Shown here: positions 54,944 through 64,000 of the stretch, one piece after another
Layout of the letters: each line of letters begins with the position of its first letter
Position numbering within the stretch: the stretch's first letter is position 1
DNA from: Microplitis mediator
Taxonomy: Eukaryota > Arthropoda > Insecta > Hymenoptera > Braconidae
DNA length: 64,000 bases
NCBI RefSeq assembly: GCF_029852145.1
Contig: NC_079975.1
Coordinates: 20,093,364 to 20,157,363, forward strand
Direction of reading: 5' to 3'
Position numbers and translations under genes: made by a program
Notes under the pieces: generated by a model
Seen by the model: the letters and a program-made list of their open reading frames with translations, nothing else
The model's database searches: none
Told to the model about the DNA's origin: nothing

Positions 54944-57153
54944 AGTTCAACACGCAGATTATACTCGGACGTAGCAGGTCGTAGGACAACACGAGTTTGT
55001 TTTCACATACACGGTGTGTCCTATCAGAGTCGAATCGTAATTATGCTAATTTACTCTGCTATCCACACTGACTTGAACACTTAAAACATTACTGGTGTTG
55101 TGTTGTGTATTGTAATGCTCTGTTGTTTGCTGTAGTCTGTTAATGTTATGTTTAAGTACCGATGTCCTTCAATTCAGTCACGATTTTCATTACATCCACG
55201 TAAAATTTTTAGTTACACTTTAATCCTTATACATATATATATCTATACATATATTTTTTATTTAAATTTAACGAATTTCGTAATTCGTCACTACGTGACT
55301 GCTCGATTAAAATTATTTATATAATAAATCAAATTGTTTTTTTTTTTAGTAATCTATTGTAGAATCACGTCTGATAAATCGGACATTTGATAATTGTAAT
55401 TTTTTGATAGAAATAATTAGTGTAGTATACAGAGAAATTATTCTTGTTTGAAATGCGATGGTGTCAGAAAAGCCGGACCATGTTGACAACCTGGCGGAAC
55501 GCGAATTTTAGATTGAAAGTTTGATGTTTGTAAATGCCCGCGAAAATTTGAATTTTTTTAAATGTCAAAATTCAAAATAATTGAATGCGGGATTTTTTTT
55601 CTCTATGGAGTAAAATTACTTGAATTTTACGTTATTTTTAATAGAAGTAGTAATGATTAATATATATATATTAATATATAAATTTCATGTTCTAAAGAGT
55701 TCGAGGCGCTTTGAAGCCAGAGTCAATAATTTTTGAAAGAAAAAAAAAATCCTAGTTAGAAATTATCTGAAAAATGTCGTGTAAATAAAATGAAAAAATG
55801 TAAAAATCAAAATTTAACCGCCAAATCACGTTCACAAGATTGACAGAATAGAATTTTTTTTTTAACCGTAAAAATAATTCATTTATTTCCCTAATTTGGT
55901 GAACATATTGAAAAAATTGAAAAATAAATGGGAAAGTAAGAAAGATAAGTTTCCATTAATTTCCCATATGATCGTGTTTAAAAGTCTAACGAAACCTTGA
56001 ACTGTAACTATTTTGAGACTGCCAGTCTCTCAGTCGTCAACGGGTCTGGTTTAAATCTTTTTTATTCATCGCATTTTTCTCACCCAGATTAAGCTCTGCA
56101 TTTTTCACATTTGTATATATAAAAACTGTCTAGGTGTCTAGAACTCTTTAATCTCTTTCGATGTAAACGAAAAAAAAATGAAATAAAAAATTAACTATGT
56201 TTATAAATACAGAGATATAGATATACAGATTTATTTAAACGTATGTGAAGGAGTAGTTCACTCTTGACCGTGAAAAAAAAATGACAATGTTCGAAGCAAG
56301 GTCGTGGAGTGTTTATGCGTAAGTAGTAGTGTTTAAAAAAAATTGAAAAAAAAAAAAAAGTTCAATGTGTGAAGTCTTAAAGGTATATATTTAAATTTAT
56401 TCGCGTTTAAATGAACGGGTACTGGAGCTGTACTACAGTGACCTCCGGGTCAAAAATAGAATTTGTATATTAAGTTTATGGCGCTTATTTGTGGGTGTAT
56501 TGTGCACTGTATGGTGGGTTTTTAGATAGTGCAACTGTACAAAGTATAAAGCAGTTAAAGTCTTTCCGTTAAATTGTAATAGCGCAACTATAAAATTTTC
56601 ACTATTTATAGATTTTGTTTTATAAAATATCTTATACTTTTTGCTGATAAGTTTAATTACATATTTTGAATACTCTTTATATTATAGATCGTTTGAAGTA
56701 TGATACTAACTTTTTTTTTGCGGTCATTAGTTTTGACGATAAGAGCGTGAGAAATAAAAAAATTGACGAGTGTATAAATCATATATTTTATGTCATTAAA
56801 TTAATTAAGATAAATTATGAAAATTTATAAGGGTTAGGAATTTGTAAATTTCGTTTGATAGACAATATATAAATTTATTTTGGAATACTACTAAAGTAAT
56901 GTGTGGCAGTTAAATGAATGAATATTACGGGAGCGTGAAATGTTTAAACAAACAAATTTATTGCAAATTTGCAGCGAATATCGTTTTATCGCAGCAGGAA
57001 ATTTAACGTGAAGTGTTTCCAGGTGTAGACTTACTAAGAAAATTTGGAAATAGATTATTAGCTTAGGATTTATTTGCATACAATGTATAAGCACTATTTT
57101 CATAAAATTATTAGTCTCGGACTTCAAAATATTAATTATAAGAATTTTATATA
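54939..57153. other. Intron sequence without recognised feature
   Basis: A moderately GC-richer stretch at 54950-55200 and otherwise AT-rich DNA. No element or exon supported. Confidence 0.4.
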
Positions 57154-58212
57154 CACGGAAAGAAAATTATGGCAGCGGTTCCCATAATTTTGTGAAATTT
57201 TTTCCTATACCATCATAGGAATTACGACCATAAATTATGGGAGCGGTTCCTATAATTATAGGAATGTTTCCCATAATTATAGGAATAGTTCCTATAATTA
57301 TGGGAATGATACCCATAACACTATAGGAATGATTCCTATAATTATAGGAATGGTTCCTATAATTTATAGGAATACTTTCTATAATATTATGGGAATCATT
57401 CCTATAATTTATGGGAATAGTTCCTATAATTTATAGGAACCATTCCCATAAATTATAGGAACCATTCCCATAATATTATGGGAATGGTTCCTATAATAGT
57501 ATGGGAACTATTCCCATAATATTATGGGAATGATTCCCATAATGCAATTGGAATGGTTCCTATATCATTATGGGAATCATTCCCATAATATTATGGGAAT
57601 AGTTCCCATAGTATTATAGGAACCATTCCTATAATATTATGGGAATGGTTCCCATATTATCATGAAAAAATTATTTTTAAGAAGTGTGGTAATCACTTCT
57701 ACAATACACAGAAATATTATTAAATATAAAAACAAAAATTCAAACATTGAAAAAAAAAATCGTATTTGGCAACAAAACATTAAAATTTTTAACAAGAATT
57801 TTTTGTCAGCACAAAACATTCAAGAAAATTCAAATTTTGGGAAATTTCTACACTTTTGTGCAAAAAAAAAATTTTATGATATTATAGGGATGGTTCCCAT
57901 AACATTATGGGAATAGTTCCCATAATATTATAGAAATAGTTCCTATACCAATATAGGAACTATGCCTATACAGATATGGGAACCATTCCCATAATAGTAT
58001 GGGAATCATTCCCATACTATTATGGGAATGGTTCCTATAATATTATGGGAACCATTCCCATAATGGTATGGGAACTATTCTCATACTATTATGGGAATGG
58101 TTCCCATAATATATGGGAACCATCCCTATAGTAGTATAGGTACTATTCCCATACCATTATGGGAACCATTCCCATAATGCATAGCAAAACTTCCCATAAT
58201 TTTCTTTCCGTG
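57154..58212. mobile_element. Palindrome-array element, copy 3 (1059 bp)
   Basis: TA-flanked ends CACGGAAAGAAAATTATGG and CCATAATTTTCTTTCCGTG. Arrays of TATGGGAATNATTCCCATA and TATAGGAANNATTCCTATA units at 57170-57660 and 57880-58195 flank a spacer (57661-57880). That spacer matches part of copy 1's spacer in reverse orientation. Confidence 0.9.
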
Positions 58213-59444
58213 TATGAACTCTATTAAAATAATTTTTTTTTTTGTAACTTAATATTGGTCAAGTTTACAAAATATTGAACTCTGATAATTTTTTCAATAC
58301 TCAATTCCTGCAAGATCAGGAAAATTAAAAATTTTTCAAAACTACTGTTCATTGTCAATTTGAATCATTCTACTCAAAATAAAATTATAGAAAGATTTTT
58401 TGTGTATTTTTGAAAATTGATCTCAAACCACCACAGAAATTTTCGTAATTTATTTGAACCCTTTCATTAATTTTCCCTCTGGTCAAAGGATCAAAAATTT
58501 GAAAACATTTTTTTTCTCAACGCGAAATAAAATCGGAAGTAGAGATAAAATATAAAAAATGTCTCAGATCAAGACTGCTTCAATAAATATATATATTTAT
58601 ATAGATATATATATATATGAATATATATACAATTTGAAAAGATGTTAGCCTTGTTTTTACAAATGATATAAATATTAAATTATTTTCACGTCCTTGGTAA
58701 TTCTCACAATTTTTAAGCCCAGATTTATGTCACTACAATTATTATTATTACGAACAGGTGTATATTCATCGATATTTTTTTTTGAATTGCAATTTCATAG
58801 ACATTACTGTTCTTATATTCTACGAAACTTCATCTATCACCCACTGTTAGATATATTTATATTTATATGCATATATACACAAATATAAATTTTAAATTTG
58901 GATTAATGCCAAAAGTTCATAAATTTATTTCAGTAAATTCTCATAAATATCAGATCATTTGGAAATATAAATTATTAATATTATTTACGAGAAATAATTT
59001 GTGGAAAACTTTGAGTAAATAATTTTATAATTTCTTATTTTGAATTTCGAATTGACAATTATCGTAAGATATAAATTAAAAGGTATATGTATTTATTAAT
59101 TTATTAAAGAGTCCTCGAATCTAATGAGATTTCATAAGTACACACATTCCTTTATCGACATGTCATCAGCTATATTAAGATATCAATGAACAATTTAATG
59201 AAATGAAAAAAAAAATTATGATTTAGTAATTTCTATGCACCAGACAAACTTTTGTTTTATTTACATTGACACTTCAAGTATTTATTATTTAATAAATTCG
59301 ATAAACGTACGTATCATTTCGTCATCAATAAATTATTTATTTTATTTTAATATATAAGGAGTGAATACTAACGTGTAAAATAAATCAATTCATTTTTTAA
59401 TAATTGTCAGCTATAAATTTTGACTATCGCGTGAGTAATTATTT
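58213..59444. other. Intron sequence without recognised feature
   Basis: AT-rich with a TA microsatellite near 58588-58632; nothing else supported. Confidence 0.4.
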
Positions 59445-60320
59445 TCACACTAAAAATTGGAAGTTGATACGGATTTTATTTCAATCGAAATTTAATCTGT
59501 CACGGAGTTCTCGTTTAAAAAAAATTACCCCGCATTCGGAGTAAACAGAGATTTTTTCCCGAGATGTCGATTTTATTTTAATTCGCATCAACTCCAATTA
59601 GGAATTTTAGTCTGAGGGAACCCGTGTAAAAAAAATTCGTTCCAAAAAGATTCCAAAAAAGATCCGCATGTGGAACTTCTAGACATGAGACAGATTCGAA
59701 CTTCGAATAGAACTTTTTTGGAACGTTAGTAATTTTTATGGTAAAAAAAAAGTTTTTATGAGCAAATTTAGCGTCAAAAAAAAAACGTTCTTGGAAATTT
59801 TTTGGAATTTTATATGGACATTCCTAAAAAGTTCCATAATCACCACTTTTGACCTTTTTCGGAAGCTATAAAAGACGTTCCAAAAACATTCAAAAATGGT
59901 CCAAAAATCGTTAATTTACAACCTATTATAGAACTAAAATAGACGTTCCAAAAACTTTTCAAAATCACTTCTTTTGCATCTTTTGTAGAATAAAGACGTT
60001 TTAGAAACATGCTAAAATAGTTAAAAAATCACTAGTTTTGAATTTTTTATAAAACTAAAAAAAACGTCCATAAAAAATTCCAAAAAAGTTCCACGAACGT
60101 CCTTTTTTGACTCTAAATTCGCTCATAAAAACTTTTTTTAACCATCAAAATGACTAACGTTCCAAAAAAGTTCCATTCGAAGTTCTAATTTGTCTCATGT
60201 TTAGAAGTTCCACATGCGGAACTTTTTTGGAACGATTTTTTTTTACACGGGAAGGAAACAAAAAAATAATTCGATTCAAATTCACTCCAGATTTAATTTG
60301 CGTTCACTTCAAAAATTTTG
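59445..60320. mobile_element. Outer relic interrupted by a foldback element
   Basis: Fragments ACTAAAAATTGGAAGTTGAT, GATTTTATTTCAATCG and ACTCCAGATTTAATTTGCG, related in wording to 10974-11658, lie on both sides of 59621-60251. Boundaries approximate. Confidence 0.35.
59621..60251. mobile_element. 631-bp foldback element, CCCGTGTAAAAAAAATTCGT ends
   Basis: Long inverted arms of about 165 bp. Left: CCCGTGTAAAAAAA, TTCCAAAAAAGATCCGCATG, GGAACTTCTAGACATGAGAC. Right: GTCTCATGTTTAGAAGTTCC, CATGCGGAACTTTTTTGGAA, TTTTTTTTACACGGG. The middle repeats AGACGTTCCAAAAAC words. Confidence 0.85.
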
Positions 60321-62740
60321 AACGTAATTTTTCCCGCGCAAAAAAAAGTTTACCGCTAATTATTAAATTAAATAACTAATTTATGAACAAAAAAATTGGT
60401 ATCGCCGTTATAAGCTAATGGTGTAATTATAAAACTCTCACATAATATTTATAAGTATATTTATTTATTTTATTGTATTATAACATAAGTCTGATTTAGT
60501 TAGTATAATATTGGTAGTTATAGTTTGTCGTTGAAAAGCTGTCGTTTCTCGCCTGGTCAATTTCAATGATCGTGAAAGGGAGATAATAGGCCCGTCAGAG
60601 ACTTGGTGGCTTCGTGAATAATATTACACGACTCGTCAGACTTAACTTTCAATATTATTATTATTTTTTTTTTATTATTATCATTTATATACAAGAGAAT
60701 TGAAGAACGTGTGCTATACAAAGCAGTCGAGTTGGCGCCGCTGTTCGTCAGTGTGGAAACAGAGGTAGATTAAAATCTATCGTTATATATATATCTGTAT
60801 ACATTTATATATAAATCTGTAGATGTATGGAAGAGTAGATCTTTTTCTTTTCTTAGCTTCAATTACACAGAACGATGAAAAGTTGTCGGCTCAATTCTAA
60901 GACCACTTTAACTGATTAAAGCTCAACAGATAAATCGAACTGACTATTTTCTAGTTTATCTTTTCTCTCTTCACTTTATTTCCTTGATTTATTATGTCAT
61001 TTATGATTTTGGTCAGACTTATCAACTTTTGTTAAATTACTTCTTTCGGGTCAGTTAATATATTTTTCGAGGTTATTCATTGCGACTATAAATGCTGAGA
61101 TAAAAAATAATTAGAATTTTTTTATAGCAGATTTTTACTTCAATTCGTGTAATTTCAAGTTTTTATGGTATCCATTAACCAGTAAAGAGAAAAAATTTTT
61201 TTTAATGAAATTAAAATTGCACACTTCGATCGCGAAGGGTTGGTTTCTTTTTGAAATTTTGCTCTTTTTTTTCCGTTACTTACTGCAGTCAAAATTTTTT
61301 CATTTTTTTTTACTTCAGCTATTAAGTAGCAAAAAAAAATACATTTTATGAAACTCATGCTTTTAAATTTCACTTTTTGAGCTTTTGTTGGCAACAAATA
61401 GAAAAAGTGTCAAATTTGGTACGCAGTGTCTCAGAATTGGCCTCAAATTTTTTATTGTTTTTCTTATCTATAGAGTTATTTAAAAAAGTGTTTTTTTAAA
61501 TGAATAACAATATTTATTATGGAATCAGTGCAATTGAATGTTATAGCCAATAATTTAAAAACTCATAGATAAATCGCTAAGTGTATTAAAAGGTCTTGGT
61601 CTTGGTCTTGGTCTTTGATCTACCTTATATTTTATATAACACTTGTAAGCTAGTGGTATCAGTGTATTATTAAATGTACGTGATATATAATACGAAGCCA
61701 TGTGCGCTAGAAAATGAGTAATAACAAGTGTTTGAAAAATATAACTAAGTAAATATACACTGCGCAAGTTATGATAGTTTGCCAATACATATCAACATAC
61801 ACATGAATTTATATTTAAATTAAAATATAAATATAAAGTACTGTTGTGTTACACTGTTGTATATTAGCAACACTATCTGGCGCCGGAATAATTATTTCGT
61901 CATGTTAGAAACTGTGAGAAGTGAACTCTAAAGAATGGAAATATATTGAGAATAATTAAAATTGAAAATCACCAATTTAATCTGACAACTTTTGTACATT
62001 CGAGGGTAAATTTATAAATCAGTAGGCAAGTCTTGTTTCGTGAGGAATCTCCGCTCCCAAAAGTGATGACATCATATCTTAATATTTTTTTTTTTTTTGC
62101 TTTTTTTTCTTTTATTTTTATTTTTATTTTTATTACAAACACGCGAGCTCAAGCGACCAAACGATGACGGGACGATCTTGTTCAAGCTGTCTTGAACAGT
62201 AATGTAATGATTTACGAGTGTACATGCGTGGGAGATGCAAAGAGTGCTGCTAATTGTTGATCAGCTGGCTGTCGACATTTTTTTAAGTTTTTTTATACCA
62301 ATTTAATTCTCACGTCGTTATCAATTTCATTTAGCGTGCGAATTTAATAAACAGTTGCAATTCGGGTTTTTTTTTGCATTCATTAATAAATTTTTTTTTC
62401 TTGAAGACTGGGAGCAATTTTTTATAGAACTAGTTTATAGATAAAAATAATTTACCTGGCTAATGATTGATATTCATTGGGAAAACTCAAAATAAGAACC
62501 AATGTACAAAATTATTACTCGGTATATTTGATTAATTGATAAAAAATTAGTGCTAGCGAACGTGAAAAATTGAAATTTATATTAGAACTAGCGTACGTTT
62601 CGCGCGCGTGTCGTTTTTCATATATTTATTTGAATGTATATTTTCGTGCCGTTTGTATATATTTTTTTGCTTTCGACCAATCACGTTAGGAATAGCTTAG
62701 CTTCACATAATATATTATTTTAAAGATCATCGATTTCTAA
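60321..62740. other. Intron sequence without recognised feature
   Basis: AT-rich, with a GGTCTTGGTCTTGGTCTTGG hexamer run at about 61591-61615. No exon supported. Confidence 0.4.
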
Positions 62741-63040
62741 GCAGTACTTGTGGTCGAGTCGATAACACTCTTGTCTTTGAACTTCAGTGCCGGCCAGGCC
62801 GCGGGGTTCGAATCCCTCAGGGTGCAAATGTTATTATTTTTCACAAGGTGATATAATGCATTGACCTGTGGAGTTCGTTCCATAAAGCCAGACTCCCGTC
62901 TGTTAGCCCACAAAAGAAAAGTTTGGATTTATGACGAAAGGGTAACGGAGGGATGCTGGAGTATTCTTGACAGACGCGCCCCAGCCGATGTGGCCAAGGC
63001 TCATCCCCTCTTCTCCTCAATCCTGTACAACACTAAACCA
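62741..63040 (+). mobile_element. tRNA-derived SINE (or decayed tRNA) with body
   Basis: Box A-like TGGTCGAGTCG at 62751-62761 and a perfect box B, GGTTCGAATCC, at 62805-62815, spaced with a long variable arm as in Ser/Leu tRNAs. The acceptor stem is only partly paired. The GC-richer tail to about 63040 (with CCAGACTCCCGTCTG) has no tRNA structure and would be the SINE body. Confidence 0.5.
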
Positions 63041-63048
63041 TGTAACAA

Positions 63049-63882
63049 CCCGTATGAAAAAACAATATATGGTTAAAATATATAAAATCATATATGTTTG
63101 CAACAAAAAAATATATGATACATTATATTGTATATTATAAAAAATCATATAGAGATTTTCGCCGATTTAATATAAAATTATATACAGTAGAAAATATATG
63201 TATTCCATATATGTAGCTTATATGTTTTTTATATTAAGCTATATATACATTTACATTTACCTAATTATATATAGTATTGATATATTACCTTTTATATTCA
63301 AAAAATATAAAATTTTTATATGAAATGAAATGTATGGTAGCATATAATTTATATTATATATGGCACCATTTATTTTCTTTGTTATATTTGAGCATGTATT
63401 TTATTCGGTGTATGTATATGTATGTGGGTTATATATATTCGCATCAAATTAACTAATTTTGAAAATTTTAACTGCAATTTAAAGAGTATATTAAAATGTA
63501 GATCTAATTTAATTGGAGTTGGTCATACGAATAAAAAACTTTTTTTTCCATTCATAATATAAATATATGTTTTTATATATGATCAGAATATATTTTTCGT
63601 CTATGATAGAAATATATATTTTTATGCATGATAAAAATATAGTTTTCGTATATGACAGGAATATATATTTTCATATATGATAAAAATATATTTTTTGTAT
63701 ATGACTGACATATATATATTATATATGCTAAATATATACGGACTCGTAGAAGATGAGTATTATATTTTTTAATATAAAAAAAAATATATCAGAAAATATA
63801 GTTAAATTCGCCACATATATTTTCTGATATTTATCATATATTTTTACATATATTATGACCATATATGTTATTTTCATACGGG
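63049..63882. mobile_element. 834-bp inverted-repeat element made of ATATAT-rich sequence
   Basis: Ends CCCGTATGAAAAAACAATAT and TATATGTTATTTTCATACGGG. The interior is almost wholly TATATG / CATATA words, with units such as TATATATTTTCATATATGA repeated near 63555-63720. Confidence 0.8.
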
Positions 63883-64000
63883 AAGTTTATTTGTGTTTAT
63901 AATTATAATTTTTGTCTCCGGCACAGGAATGATCCCCTTTAGGGTTCCTGTACTTTCGAAATGTTATATATCAATACTGCCATTCTAATATGCCTTATCC
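63883..64000. other. Right edge of the window
   Basis: Short stretch with a small palindrome (CAGGAATGATCCCC / GGGTTCCTG); no gene seen. Confidence 0.35.

Noticed and set aside
54719..55084. Several open frames across the AC tract
   Set aside because: They are translations of a dinucleotide microsatellite.
57662..57916. Open frame in the spacer of palindrome element 3, with a similar frame in copy 1 (33261-33449, minus)
   Set aside because: The shared peptide only reflects the shared spacer DNA. The differences between copies are amino-acid changing, the frame is AT-driven and there is no recognisable domain.
62861..63076. 71-codon frame after the tRNA-like sequence
   Set aside because: It spans the SINE-like body and the end of the ATATAT element; no coding evidence.
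1..64000. CRISPR arrays, bacterial promoters, operons or phage genes
   Set aside because: The intron-rich genes and repeat types show nuclear eukaryotic DNA. The palindrome arrays have no unique spacers of constant length and so are not CRISPR.

Overview
The window looks like a piece of an insect genome. It is strongly AT-rich, its genes have many short exons with GT-AG introns, and it is packed with short inverted-repeat DNA transposons, microsatellites and tRNA-derived SINE-like pieces. No prokaryotic features (operons, ribosome binding sites) are present. A hymenopteran, perhaps a parasitoid wasp, is my best guess from composition and gene style. No marker in the window proves this.

Left third (1-16.4 kb), four gene units. 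(1) At 234-297, minus strand, lies a signal-peptide exon of a serine protease. The rest of that gene, if it exists, is off the left edge. (2) At 4417-10898, plus strand, is a secreted cysteine-rich protein made of eleven repeated EB-type exons behind a signal-peptide exon. All boundaries between EB exons are phase 1. (3) At 12408-14142, minus strand, is a complete six-exon trypsin-like protease of 316 residues with His83, Asp136 and Ser231 and a hydrophobic C-terminal tail. Its first exon and proximal promoter are almost identical to the exon at the left edge, so the EB gene sits between two copies of the same protease promoter. (4) At 15638-16342, minus strand, is an intronless ankyrin-repeat protein of 234 residues.

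Right three quarters (about 19.4-64 kb). This is mostly one plus-strand gene, an ADAMTS-type metalloprotease. Candidate 5' noncoding exons lie near 19.6 and 23.2 kb. Four coding exons (24331-24568, 50395-50526, 52061-52221, 53360-53485) encode a membrane-anchor or signal segment and most of the propeptide. The catalytic domain lies beyond the right edge. The first coding intron is 25.8 kb long and is almost entirely transposon debris.

Mobile DNA is the main content. The most striking are three TA-flanked elements of 0.65-1.06 kb (32.8, 44.6 and 57.2 kb) whose interiors are arrays of about 20-bp palindromes. There is also a three-level nested insertion at 35.93-36.83 kb with clean target duplications at the inner two levels, a second nest at 31.2-31.8 kb, thirteen copies of one small inverted-repeat family confined to 17.0-31.6 kb, and a hammerhead-ribozyme-like motif at 11.96-12.0 kb. 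Exon boundaries were chosen by hand from reading frame, GT/AG sites and phase; no alignment or expression data were available.
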